From Aedes albopictus (lineage: Eukaryota > Arthropoda > Insecta > Diptera > Culicidae), in NCBI RefSeq assembly GCF_035046485.1, contig NC_085138.1, positions 8,656,823 through 8,720,822 on the forward strand: a stretch of DNA of 64,000 bases. The letters are read 5' to 3'. The notes under the pieces were generated by a model that had not been told where the DNA came from, ran no database searches, and saw only the letters and a program-made list of their open reading frames with translations. Positions 34,263 to 46,061 of this stretch are shown here, piece after piece. The translations under genes and the position numbers were made by a program. Position 1 is the stretch's first letter; every line of letters starts with the position of its first letter.

Positions 34263-35454
34263 AAATCTCACGCGCACATCAATGAGACGACGCGTCGTGA
34301 GACAACTTGTCACATTGATCTCTCTTTTTCGGATGCCACACGCTAGAAGCACACACGACACCACTCTTATGCGTGCGACATGATACATATACATACATTT
34401 CCTGTGCGTCTCACTATTTTAGAGCACATCGCAAAACTGTCTCAATGTGCACATGCGATTTGATATAATGATACATGGCCGTGTGACACTGCACATGAGA
34501 ACGGCGCATGAGACTGCGAAATGAAACGACTCAAGCGCTCTAACATCGAGTGTCGTTTTTGCAACGGAGTAGGTAGGTAATTATGAAATGAAATTTCTAC
34601 ACGGTGTTGAACGAATAAAACTAGGTTAACCCAAACTGGTTTATTGGGCAGGGGCACAAGGACGCCCGTTGGGTCGGTGTATCCTTGTTTATTTTTGACA
34701 GCATCGATAGAGTAAGCAACTCACATAATATTTTGTATGATATAACTGACAATTCGATGTATGTACTCAATTTGGCCTGAAAAATAGATGATTCCCAAAT
34801 ATTCAGAAATACAATGCCAAACGTTTGGCTGAGCATTACGAGTCAGATTCTGGGTGAGTCCAAGATGTTTCCGTAATCGAGTTATGTTTGACTTTCTGCA
34901 GGATAGAGTTTATTGTATCTTCCAACTGATATGCGAATGCAAAATAACTAATTGCATGTAAACTCTCAGTTTACTGTGGAAGTAATTATAGAACACTAAG
35001 CTCTGACCCTTTTCACACTTAGCAAATCGTGTATTGAGTAAGTACTTAACACAATGCACTATGGAAAATTGAGATGAATTGCGTATAGGAAATTTGTGTT
35101 ATGTACCATATTATGGATACGATACAATAATTGTTTTTTATCGTGGATTACGGATAGCTGGGTGTCAAGACGCCTCCCATGGCCTAGAGTAAATTGTTGA
35201 TATTATTTTTAGATCTTTTTTTTTTGTATCAATCAAACCAACATTATTTTTTGATGACCATATTAAAATATGCTATTATCGAGCTCTATTTTCTTTATTC
35301 GGGATACTATATATTTTATTTTACATTAGCAACAGTGAATAAAATGATGCACTTTATTTATAAAAAACTGCTGTATGTAACACTTTCTAGTGAATTTATC
35401 GAAGGTACACACAACATTTCCAGCATAACGATTGAACCGCGTAGACGCGACCTT
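34263..35454. other. Unassigned spacer
   Basis: About 1.2 kb. At 34270-34520 the sequence is rich in GAGAC/GTCTC and GCGCAT words, but I could not define terminal repeats. The remainder is AT-rich. Confidence 0.35.
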
Positions 35455-36105
35455 TTTCAATTCCAATGGAATTTGCATCCGATATTTCTCCTTGGATTTC
35501 TTAAGGAACTGCTACATCGATTCCTCCAGGAGTTCCTCCACGATCTTTTCTATGGATTGGTTCAAAATTCTCTATGAATTCTTTCTGCGATTTCTTAAGT
35601 ACTTTCTTACATTTCTTCAAAAACACCTCCTGAGGCTGAGATTGCTTCAGGGATTCCTTCTGGGATTTCTTCTGGATTTTTTCCAGGGATTCCACCAGCA
35701 ATTTCTTCATGGATTCCTGCAGGAGTTCTTTCATGGATTTCTCTGGGAATTCCAGGAATTTCTTTTTTCACAGATTCCTCCAGAAAATTATCAAGACATC
35801 ATCAAGACATTCCATTTCTTCAGGGATTCCTCCAGAAATTGTTCAAGATATCCCCCTAGAAATTCCCCCAGGAATTAATCCAGTAGTTCCTTCTGGGATT
35901 CTCCCAAAGATTCCTCTAGAAATTGCTTCAGGGATTTCTCTAGAAATCCCACCAAGCATTCATCCAGGAACTCATTTAAATATTTTTCTAGGAATTCCTC
36001 CAGGAATTTTATAAGAGATTTTTTTCAGAAATATCTCCAGAGATTTCTCTTAGAATTCTTCTAAGGATTTCTCCAGGAATTTATCCTGATTTTTCCAGGT
36101 ATTGC
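35455..36105 (+). repeat. Degenerate 12-nt repeat block 7
   Basis: Units such as GATTCCTCCAGGAG and AATTCCTCTAGAAATT. Frames at 35432-35878 and 35709-36014 (IPP-rich) are readings of the repeat. Confidence 0.88.
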
Positions 36106-36320
36106 CACTTAAATTGAATCGCTGACCTCAGCATACGGTTTGCCGAGAATCCAACAGAATCCGGTAATGATTTTCACTGAATCTCGATAAAGTTATACCG
36201 AGATGTCGTGAAAACTTTGGCGATATTTAGTTAATTCAGCTTTTTGCGAGATCTCTGATTTTTTTTACCTAGAATCAGTAAATATTTTACCGAGATATAA
36301 GTTGTTAGATTCTCTACAAA

Positions 36321-36487
36321 GGGGCTGTCCATAAACCACGTGGTCATTTTTTTGGGACTTCTCACCCCCCCCCCCCCCCCCGCGTGGTCATTAGTCCATA
36401 CAAAATTTTTTATTCGTCCATACAAAATGGTCATTGGCCGAACCCCCCCCCCCCCCCCTCATGACCACGTGGTTTATGGACAGCCCC
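36321..36487. mobile_element. MITE with GGGGCTGTCC termini and C-tracts
   Basis: The terminal repeat GGGGCTGTCCATAAACCACG at 36321 has a perfect inverted partner ending at 36487. Two long C runs (about 36367 and 36445) sit inside. AAA on both sides may be the target duplication. It shares its design with 4901 and 53649: long inverted ends, homopolymeric G/C runs and CATACAAAA words. Confidence 0.8.
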
Positions 36488-36500
36488 AAACCGTTTATCG

Positions 36501-37000
36501 NNNNNNNNNNNNNNNNNNNNNNNNNNNNNNNNNNNNNNNNNNNNNNNNNNNNNNNNNNNNNNNNNNNNNNNNNNNNNNNNNNNNNNNNNNNNNNNNNNNN
36601 NNNNNNNNNNNNNNNNNNNNNNNNNNNNNNNNNNNNNNNNNNNNNNNNNNNNNNNNNNNNNNNNNNNNNNNNNNNNNNNNNNNNNNNNNNNNNNNNNNNN
36701 NNNNNNNNNNNNNNNNNNNNNNNNNNNNNNNNNNNNNNNNNNNNNNNNNNNNNNNNNNNNNNNNNNNNNNNNNNNNNNNNNNNNNNNNNNNNNNNNNNNN
36801 NNNNNNNNNNNNNNNNNNNNNNNNNNNNNNNNNNNNNNNNNNNNNNNNNNNNNNNNNNNNNNNNNNNNNNNNNNNNNNNNNNNNNNNNNNNNNNNNNNNN
36901 NNNNNNNNNNNNNNNNNNNNNNNNNNNNNNNNNNNNNNNNNNNNNNNNNNNNNNNNNNNNNNNNNNNNNNNNNNNNNNNNNNNNNNNNNNNNNNNNNNNN
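36501..37000. other. Assembly gap (500 N)
   Basis: Exactly 500 N, so the length is a placeholder rather than a measurement. Any frame across it is meaningless. Confidence 0.99.
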
Positions 37001-37256
37001 TGGATCAGATCACAGTTTCAACCCCAACCCGACTTCGGTTTCGCTTGTACTAAAGTTTGTTTGACGTTGTTTGTTTACACATTTTCCACCGATCCAGTTC
37101 CAACCCAGGTTCAAAAACGAATTCGACATAAGTTACCTAGCAGTTATGATCTGCGTTAAGACCAACCTAAACAAAATAGGAATGATTTGACAAAAAATAG
37201 AAGTCTATGGTGTAGTTCCAAAAAAAAATCTTCAATGTAGGTCGTCAATATATGAT
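37001..37256. other. Unassigned flank of the gap
   Basis: No feature recognised between the gap and the hairpin element. Confidence 0.4.
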
Positions 37257-37618
37257 AATAGGACGCAATCAGTGAAGTACTAGATTGAAAGTAGTGAGCT
37301 GGATTTTTGTATGGTGAGATGGTCAATTCTCCATTTCTGCAATGAAATGGTGCAAACAGCGTGGGTTATATGATTTCTTGACTAATTTGATGCTGTTTGA
37401 GCAAAAGTTTGGATAACTGAGTTGTTGAAGTTGCAAGAAAAAATAAAACAACAACACAGTTATCCAAACTTTTGCTCAAACAGCATCAAATTAGCCAATA
37501 AATCATATAACCCACGCTGTTTGCACTATTTCATTGCAGAAATGGAGAATTGATCATCTCACCATACAAAAATCCAGCTCACTACTTTCAATCTAGTACT
37601 TCACTGATTGCGTCCTAT
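37257..37618. mobile_element. Foldback MITE, ~165-bp near-perfect arms
   Basis: Left arm 37257-37416 begins AATAGGACGCAATCAGTGAA. The right arm 37448-37618 is its complement with very few mismatches. The spacer is only about 30 bases. It is non-coding. A transcript through it would form a long double-stranded RNA hairpin. Confidence 0.85.
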
Positions 37619-38019
37619 TTTCTCAAGTTCTATTTCAGCACAACTTCTACGCTATTGTTATCTTCTGATCCGTATAGATACAATACAGCTCTAAACAAAA
37701 GCTGATAACGACGATAAGAGAGAGATGATAACGACTCAAAAAAAAACTATGAAAAGGACATGTAAACTGGGGCAGACATATAACCCAATAAAAGCCTAAA
37801 AGTATGCATGACTCTTGTAATTCCATGTAGCTTTAACTGCAATGTTCAACATTTCTCTAACCGAAATTTCAAAAACAAATCAAATAAAGAGTGCTATATA
37901 TGTGTACCATAACCAAACGTTGAAATACTGTAGAAGTTTAGATATCACACAGATAATGACTTCTGATCAAGTAATCGATTTTTTTCACTCAGTACCCCAC
38001 AAACTCTATTTAAAAGTAC

Positions 38020-38585
38020 TCACTCCGGACCCCGGCAGGAATCCTGGCACGAATACCAAAAAAAATCACGCAGGATTCCCAAGATTCGCAAGAATCTTTA
38101 AAAGACTACAAGTTAGAATCCCTGGATCAATCCTAGCAGGATTGGAGAAGGAAGGAATGCCGACTAGAACACTTGAAAAAACCTTTGAAGATTATCTAAA
38201 GAAATCCCGGTAGAAATCTCTGAAAAAATCCCAGGAGAATTTCCTGAAAGAATTCTGGGAGGCATATCTGGAGAGAATCTTCGCTGAAAGCTTGGTAAGA
38301 ATCCCTGAAATAATTAGAGGAGAAATCCCGGAAGGAATTACAGTAGAAATCCCGAGAGGAATGCCAGAAAAAAATGGAGAAACCAGCAGGGCACGTATAC
38401 CTGAAAGAAGTCTGGATGAATGATGAATCTGTGAAGCAATTCCAGCAGAAATCCATGAAGGAATACTGGCTGGAATTTCTGAAAGAATCCTTTCAGGACT
38501 TTCTAAAGCAATCCCGGCAGAAATACCTGAAGTTATTGCTGAAGGAATCCCGTAAAGAATACCTGATATAATCCTTTGAGGTATC
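38020..38585 (-). repeat. Degenerate 12-nt repeat block 8
   Basis: Units such as AATCCCGGAAGGAATTAC in the orientation of block 1. The IPSGI-rich frame at 38192-38587 (minus) is a reading of the repeat. Confidence 0.85.
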
Positions 38586-38739
38586 ACGGCAGGAAGCTAT
38601 CTGTATGACCTCAGCATAGAAACGGCTGTATAAATTTACCTATTCGCTAAAACAGAAAACTGTCTTCGGTAAAGTTGTTGCAAATTGGGTCCTCTATTAG
38701 GGAAAAATAGGTATATTTGTATTTGGGACTTCTTTGATA

Positions 38740-40059
38740 ACCTAGAACATCCTGAACATCATAAAATTTGGAAAAACGAAATAATTGACATACCAATTGG
38801 TCTATAAGCTGAACTTGGGTTACGTTTATATGTATTCATTTAGCATTCGTCAATAATGTTTTGGGATGTTCTAGGTGTTCCAAACTGTCCTATAGTGAAG
38901 TCCTTCAAATCTACAAGAATAATTTTATGTATTTCCGCCATAAATAATAGCATTGCATAATCTACTGGGATCCGTGAAGCTCTTGACATATACAAACAAT
39001 GTCATTTATAGACACTATATGGATCTTCCAGGCCAGCCAAACTACCTTGGAGTTCAGAACTTCAAATCTACACTCGTAACAGTAGCCACATCTGAGTAAC
39101 GCTGCATAATCAACCACAGTTATTGGAGCAATCTGAAGTTTACTAGCTTATTATAAACCTACGGGACATTCAGGATCATCCAAAGGGTTCTATAATGAAG
39201 TTCTTCAAAACTACAAGAATAATTTTATGTATTTTCGCCATAAATAATAGTATTACATATTCTGCTGAGATCCGCGAAGCTCTTAAAATCTCAAATGTCA
39301 CTACCGGCAATCTGAAGTCTACTAGCTTATTATAAACCTACGGGACATTCAGGATCATCCAAAGGGTTCTATAATGAAGTTCTTTAAATCTACAAGAATA
39401 ATTTTATGTTTTTTCGCCATAAATAATAGTATTACATATTCTGCTGAGATCCGCGAAGCTGAGATCACAACCGGCATATTCCAGATCAGTCAAACTACCT
39501 TGGAGTTCAGGACTTCAGGTCTACACTCGTAGCAGTATCCATATTTGTTATACTGAGTACCGCTGCATAATCAACCGCAGTTACTGTAGCAATTCAGATT
39601 AATCTGAAGTCTACTAGCTATAGCTATACTATAAACCTTTGGGACATTCAGGTTCGTCCAAACTGTTCTATAATGAAGTTCTTCAAATCTACAAAAATAA
39701 CTTTGTGTTTTCAGCATAAATAATAGAATAGCATAATCTGCTGAGATCCGCGAAGCTCTTGAAATCTCAAATGTCATTTAGAGACCCTATGGGAATGTTC
39801 CAGCTTAGCCAAAATATATTTGAGTTCAGAACTTCAGGTCTACACTCGTAACATCTGCTATATCTGACATACTGAGTAACGTTTCATAATCAATCGCGGT
39901 GACTGAACTAACCTGAAGACTACTATATATTATTTTGAACTTTTGGGACATTGAGGGTCGTCCAAACTATCCTGAAATTTAGCTCTCGATAGTAACAGTA
40001 GTTATTCTCACAATGAACTTTAAACTGTAATCTGTAATCCCCCTGGCATATCATGATTT
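38740..40059 (-). repeat. Tandem array A, ~298-bp unit
   Basis: The word CATAAATAAT(A) preceded by TTTTATGT recurs at about 38938, 39238, 39418 and 39714, spacing 300, 180 and 296 bases; the 180 is a copy with an internal deletion of about 118. Each unit also has CATTCAGGATCATCCAAA-like and TCTACACTCGTA-like blocks. The block TCCAAACTGTTCT...TCTAC is a diverged complement of array B's unit, so the two arrays are probably relatives in opposite orientation. It is non-coding. Confidence 0.8.
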
Positions 40060-40075
40060 ATTTCAAGATGGTTTT

Positions 40076-40226
40076 TTTTTTATCTGTATTAACGAGATTT
40101 TTAGCTCTGGGCTAGTTCATCTCGGGACCCACGCTTTACTTCCTTTCCGAAGGAAGAACTCACATTTTGCGAGTTTGTCGGGAGTGGGATTCGATCCCAG
40201 GTCCTCGGCGTGATTTGACACTTGAC
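40076..40226 (-). mobile_element. 5'-truncated tRNA-derived SINE (fourth type)
   Basis: The complement of the SINE at 56598: the box B word GGGATCGAATCC occurs here as GGATTCGATCCC (about 40188-40200), with the same body (CTTCCTTTCCGAAGGAAGAA) and T-run tail. A perfect 16-bp target duplication, ATTTCAAGATGGTTTT, lies at 40060-40075 and 40227-40242. The 5' end is shorter than in the other copy. Confidence 0.85.
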
Positions 40227-40242
40227 ATTTCAAGATGGTTTT

Positions 40243-43040
40243 AAGATATTCCAGATCAATAACACTACTCCGGAGACCATAGCTTCAGGTCTACACTTGT
40301 GATAATAGCTTTTGCCACTTTAAGTAGTGTTACATAAGAAAATATCGTTACACCCGTAGATTTTAGGATCTAAAATCAAGAACAGTTTGGATGACCTAGG
40401 ATATTCCGACTGATCTGATACTGTCTATTGAATTTTCAGAAGACTTACTGGACGACCTAGGATATCCCTACTGATCTGATATTGTCTAATAACCATTCAG
40501 AAGACTTACTGGACATGATAGATTACAAATCGTAGCTTTGTAAAATGAAGAAAGTTACCGTTACACCAGTAGACTTTAGGATCTAAACTCAAAAACAGTT
40601 TGGATGATCTAGGATATCCCTACTGATCTGATATTGTCTATTACCCTTTGAGAAGACTTACTTGACATGATAGATTACAAATCACAGCTTTGTATTATGA
40701 AAGAAGTTACCTTTACACCCGTAGACTTTAGGATCTAAGCTCGAGAACAGTTTAGACGGCCTAGGATATTTCAACTGATCTGATATTGTCTATCAACCTT
40801 TCAGAAGACTTACTGGTTATGAAAGATTACATATTGTAGCTTATTGTATAATGAAAGAACTTATCATTACACCCGTGTTTTTAAGAAGTTACCGTTACAC
40901 CCGTAGACTTTAGGATCTAAACTCAAGAACAGTTTGGATGGCCTAGGATATCCCTACTGATCTGATACTGTCTATTGAATTTTCAGAAGACTTACTGAAC
41001 ATGAAAAATTACAAATCGTAGCTTTGTATAATGAAAGAAGTTACCATTACACCCGTAGATTTTAGGATCTAAACTAAAGATCAGTTCCCGGATAAAAAAT
41101 TACCATTCATTACATGGTAAATATTATTAACAAATGACTGGTTTTATTGTTCACAATAAAACACATAGTAGATATATTGTTACTTTTTACAATAGAAATC
41201 AAGCCCATATAGTTCGTACAATAAGTGAACATTAGCTTTATTAGTGACTGATTGATTCGATTGTTTTTCAATAGTTTTATAATAATTTAAAGTTACTATC
41301 AGTAAAAATTAATTTAAGTTGTTTTTAAATAGTTGCAAAAGTGCCTGCAAAGTTCTCATGGACTTTTTATTAAAAAAGAGTTTATTTCTCAATTACACTT
41401 AAAAACAATTTGTAACAAATAAATAACAATAAGTATTATTGTTGCTTGGATCATGTTTGTATAATGAAATACAAAATCACTTGATATATTTTTTATAGTT
41501 TTCGTTTTAAATTTGAGTACAGTAGATGTTTCGGTTATCGAATATTATTCGCTAAAACTGACAGACGTCAAGCCTGCCAACACGGAAGCTCTCAATGAAT
41601 AACTGAGGAAGTACTTATAGAAAACTAGCTGAAAAGCAGGTTTAGCCAAGTGAGGATGTTAAGACAAGAAAAAGATGAACAATGATTTTTCTAATGTTCT
41701 CCAATAAATTAAAAGAATCTTGTAAATAGTAAACTACCATTGATAACAATACAAATACAATTAGTTTAATGGGGTCAATTGAACCGATGTTAAAATAAAC
41801 ATGCAATAATATTTGTTGTTATGTAAACAGATTTCGCCTTTGAAAAACCAAAGAATTCATATTTCTCGGTAACATTTTTCTCCAGCATTTACAGATACCA
41901 ATGGCCACATGAATTGTGAACGATTTATGGTATGGATCATACGACCTGAGGTCTGACTTGTGATATTTGACAGTTATTTGAAAAGATTGAAGATAGATCT
42001 TATCAACAGCTGCCAAGCAATACATACCAGACAGACATCAGAGTGTTTGATTCTTATCATAAAATGTGCATATCATTCTGGCGGCCGTTAGTGCTCGTAA
42101 ATGCTGGATATAAATGTTAGCGGGAAATATAAATTCTATGGATTTTCAAAAGCGAAAACTGCTTACAAATAACAACAAATATTATTGTATTTTTATTGTA
42201 ACAACGATTCATTTGACGCCATTCAATTAATTGTATTTGTATTGTAAGAACAATGAAAAAACATTAAGATATATTGTTATCTTTTGAAAATTGCCCTAAA
42301 AATGTCTCATAAAAACACAATACATTCTATTGTTTTTCGCGAAAAAGTGTATGAAAATTTTCTCAAAATTTTATGGTTAAGATACATAACGACCACCATT
42401 TTTTATTGTAAAAGTGCCATTTACCATTCGACGAATGGTATAGAACAATAGGGGTGATGGTGAGTGTGTTGTGTAAATTACAATATGTTAAATGGTGAAT
42501 ATTTTTCGAAAAAATGGTGTTGTAACAATAAAATTTATCGTATTTTTATGATACTTTTTATCAGGGTTTGGACGACCTAGGATATCCCTACTGATCTGAT
42601 ATTATTCGTTAACCTTTCAGAAAACTTACTGGTCGTGATAGTTTACAAATCGTAGCTTTGTTAATGAAAGAAGTTACCGTTGCACTCGTAGACTTCAGGA
42701 TCTAAACTCAAGAACAGTTTGGACGACCTAGGATATCCCTACTGATTTGATATTGTCTATCAGCCATTCAGAAGACTTACTGGACATGATAGATTACAAA
42801 TCGTAGCTTTGTATAATGAAAGAATTTACATTTACACCCGTAGATTTTAGGATCGAAACTCAAGAACAGTTTGGATGGCCTAGGATATCCCGACTGATCT
42901 AATACTGTCTATTGAATTTTCAGAAGACTTACTGGACATGATAGATTACAAATTGTAGCTTTGTATAATGAAAGAAGTTACTGTTACACCCATAGACTTA
43001 AGGATCTAAAATAAGGATAATTTGGATGACCTAGGATATC
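40243..43040 (+). repeat. Tandem array B, 151-152-bp unit, interrupted by a MITE
   Basis: CCTAGGATAT (or close) recurs near 40395, 40609, 40760, 40942, 42576, 42728, 42879 and 43030; the regular spacing is 151-152, with one 182-base step and one short partial repeat near 40456. Each unit holds GATCTAAACTCAAGAACAG, CTACTGATCTGATATTGTC, CAGAAGACTTACTGGACATG and TTACACCCGTAGACTTTAGG. Adjacent copies are roughly 85-95 percent alike by eye. The 1480-bp MITE at 41087 splits one unit. Confidence 0.9.
41087..42566. mobile_element. 1.5-kb MITE with CCCGGATAAAAA termini inside array B
   Basis: The element starts CCCGGATAAAAAATTACC and ends in the complement of CCCTGATAAAAAGTATC. Because the interrupted satellite reads ACAGTTTGG elsewhere, the insertion site and a 2-bp TT duplication (41085-41086, 42567-42568) can be read directly. 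The interior is AT-rich with many ACAATAAAA words. The 68-codon minus frame at 41819-42025 matches no transposase I know. It is a relative of 26876-29272. Confidence 0.75.
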
Positions 43041-43843
43041 CATAAAAAATAGTCGGCATCATATTCTACCGTTTTTATTCAATTGACCACCAAAACTGCA
43101 GAAACACTTCATAATAACGCTTGGAAAAACTCCGGCTTCAAAGGGTCAATTGATATTTATTAATTCAATTACAATTACCTATTATCGATTTCTATTCAAC
43201 TTGAGAATCTTTAACTGCCCAGATGGCAGCATTGCTCATATGCACAGTGTTTTATTTTGTTGATGCACTAGTTGAGTAAATAGGTACCTAAGACTTAATA
43301 CTTAACTGTCGATAAAAACGAAAAGCGATATGGTGTCTTCGACGAAGCTTCTACATGAGAAAGCTTCTTTTGACATGAATAATTAAGTGATCAATCCACC
43401 TAGAAGTGAGATCAGAAAACTATTTTTGCAAAAAAAAATCAGATAGACGTTTAAAGATTTCAGCAAAGTTAAAAATTGTTCAAGACGCCATGATTCTATC
43501 TCTTGTGCTTCACGAGATGATTGTCTGTGCATATTTTCCACCATAACTGCTGTACAAGAGTTTTTTACGTTTTCGCGTCTTCTACGAGGTTACTGTCAGT
43601 TGGGGTGTCATTAAGCTAAAATTGCATAAACCTTCCCTTTGTAAGTCGTTACATCAATGTTTTAGCTCTATATCAATTTTATATTTGGTAGACACGTTCA
43701 TTCATACATGGTAACCCTATTTTCATCGCAAGTCTCAAATAAATCAGCGCAGGTTATCTCAGCAGGAGTAAGTAAGCAACACAGTTCAAAACAAGACACA
43801 CAAACACTGCCACAAAACGTGCAAAAACAGTTTTCATCAGGGC
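43041..43843. other. Unassigned spacer
   Basis: About 800 AT-rich bases with no recognised feature. Confidence 0.4.
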
Positions 43844-44098
43844 TTAAGGCCGGACGGGACGGTGGTTGAATCGTCCGCCATTGCTCTGTTGCTAGTAAGA
43901 TGCAAATCTCAACTTCTACTTTATATTATTGACTAGAAATTTGATCGTTCATTTGCTCACTTGTGGTGCACAATCGACTAAAGTTTCAGCTACGTCAGTG
44001 CAGTGGAAATTGATATTTGCTTCTTCAAAGTCGCGAGGCAAATTGTTAGAAAGAGAGGGAAGATAGGAAAAATTACACGTCGTCCCGTGCGGCCTTAA
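43844..44098. mobile_element. TTAA-flanked 255-bp MITE, copy 1
   Basis: TTAAGGCCGGACGGGAC at the left and the complement of TTAAGGCCGCACGGGACG at the right. TTAA on both sides suggests a piggyBac-type mobiliser. The copy at 59304 has the same length and is inverted relative to this one. Confidence 0.88.
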
Positions 44099-45129
44099 GC
44101 AAGAGTTCCTGTTGAATGTATGGCCCTGTTTTCCAAGTAACCGCTAATCTAGATTAGTGCGACGTTAGACTTTCAATTTCACACTAAAAAAAAACAATCC
44201 CCTTCGAACTCAACTTTTCGTTTTCGATACTCTTTACAACGTTGTTCACCTTTTTTTTCTGCCTTTTCTCGTCGTCACCACAACACTTTGCTTTTGTTTT
44301 CGTTCTATTTTTAGCGCGACTGGCTAATGACACCCCGCTTTCGGTCCAACAACAGTCTCTATAATTTCAGCGACGACACTGAACGACGAGACGGCTAAGC
44401 CTACGTACCACGGCAGATATGAGCGTGAAAAAGCGATCAGGCGACTACACGTAAAGACAGACGCGCGCGCGGATGAAAACAGATTTTGACTTGAAATTAA
44501 GTTTAGCTATGCTTGAATCGAACGCACGCGTATAAATTTGCGCGCGCGAGACAGTCAGTGTCTCTACGGTTTGGCGGTCGGATCACGTTTACCAGGCGGC
44601 GGCAGCTCTGCTCTGGCTCTAGCTCGGGGCTGAATGATGAGAGTAGGTAATTGCATTCGCGATTCCAACCCAGCCGCGATATGAACTACCGACGAGGATA
44701 TCCGCGGCGCCAAAGTTGCGCTCTCTCTCTCTGTTTCTTGATTGCTTGCGAGTACACGCGAAAGAAGCATGAGTATGCGATTAAGTATGCTAGCTTTGTG
44801 AGAGAACATTAGACTGGTACAAACAGGTCCAGAACTTCAATTGCTGGTTCATGTTTCGGGCGGGTGTACAGCCCTGATTCGGTTTCAAATCTGTTTGGCA
44901 ATAATGTCTCTGTCATTCGTAAAGCAGACAAATTGACCGGATTTGTTGAAAATCGTGCTCTAGCTGTTGAGCTGAGCACCTTCCTAATGCATCACGTTGG
45001 GAGCAGATCGCTGGTATAGTGTACGGTTTGAATCAAAAATGAACCTAATGCACAAGGAGGGTTAACGGAAGGCCTTCGACTTAGCGTCACGGTCTTACGG
45101 AGTGAGATTTTGCCACTCTACTGTCAGAA
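44099..45129. other. Unassigned GC-rich island around the candidate promoter
   Basis: About 1 kb with CG-rich words and short CT runs. The 81-codon minus frame at 44564-44809 overlaps the promoter candidate and is not supported as a gene. Confidence 0.35.
44531..44559 (+). promoter_or_regulatory. Candidate core promoter (TATA plus initiator)
   Basis: TATAAATT begins at 44531, and an arthropod initiator TCAGT lies at 44555-44559 with its A 26 bases from the TATA start, slightly shorter than the usual 28-32. The region is GC-rich (CGCGCGCG, CT runs at 44720). A possible first-exon donor AG|GTAATT lies near 44645. No coding exon follows within the window before the RTE LINE at 45.1 kb, so this might serve a distant host gene or be chance. 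Confidence 0.35.
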
Positions 45130-45541
45130 TTCGCCTGAAAAGCTGGTCATATTCTGTTGGGGCTCGGTACGTGGAACTGCCGATCTCTCAACTTCATTGG
45201 GAACATCCGCATACTCGCCGATCTATTAAAGGACCGCAGGTTCAGCATCGTAGTGCTGCAGGAGGTATGTTGGACAGGATCCATGATGCGAACGTGTAGA
45301 AGTAACCATACCATCTACCAGAGTTGCGGCAACATACGTGAGCTGGGCACAGCTTTTAGCGTGATGGACGACATACAGAGATCAAGAGCCGGTTCTTCAA
45401 CTTCAGCATAATAAACGTGCACAGCTCTCACTCCGGAAGCACTGATGATGACAAAGACGCATTTTAGGCGCAGCTCGAACACGAGTACGACCGCTGCCAA
45501 GCCTCGACGTCAAGGTCATCATAGAAGATAAACGCTCAGAT

Positions 45542-45892
45542 ACACTCAGCGAAGTAAACTACCCAAATTCATTAAAATACCTTATGAAATGTAGCCATAA
45601 CTGTAAAGTATGGATGCCATAAGAATACCTTATGAAAGTTGAACATGCTTATTATGACCTAATTACATAAGATAAACTTATGAAAAGAGTAGAAAAATCG
45701 TAAAATGATGCAGACTGGAATCGATCCATGAGTGTTGGAATCACTGAGCCGTGCCCAACCCACGCGGCTATCGACGCTTGAGAATATCGTGGTGCTAAAT
45801 GTGTATTAAAGTCAAACCGCGAGTCGATTCTGCGTCATAAATCGACCTTATGAAAATCATTTTGATTTTCTTAGGTTTATTTGCCTGAGTGT
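45542..45892. mobile_element. MITE with ACACTCAG termini and a tRNA-like core
   Basis: The ends ACACTCAGCGAAGTAAAC and GTTTATTTGCCTGAGTGT are inverted copies with a few mismatches, and CTTATGAAA words recur inside. On the minus strand a tRNA-like pair, TAGCCGCGTGGG (box A-like, about 45770) and GGATCGATTCC (box B-like, about 45722), sits in the middle. Confidence 0.7.
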
Positions 45893-46061
45893 GGGCCAGC
45901 AGGAGGAATTCAGACCGACCACGTTCTGATTGATGGACAGCATTTCTCTGACATTATCGACATCAGGACCTCGACTCCGACAGCCGAGACCACCATCTGG
46001 TTCGTGGAAAGGAGTCGACTAAACAAATGGTTCGACGAGGAGTGCAGAGCAGGGTGCAAAA

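Noticed and set aside
36340..37159. Two long frames of 237 and 241 codons
   Set aside because: Almost all of their length is the 500-N gap and a C-tract MITE.
38740..43040. CRISPR-like array of regularly spaced repeats
   Set aside because: Units are 151 and 298 bp, contiguous and diverged, with no unique spacers, in a eukaryotic transposon-rich context; this is satellite-type DNA.
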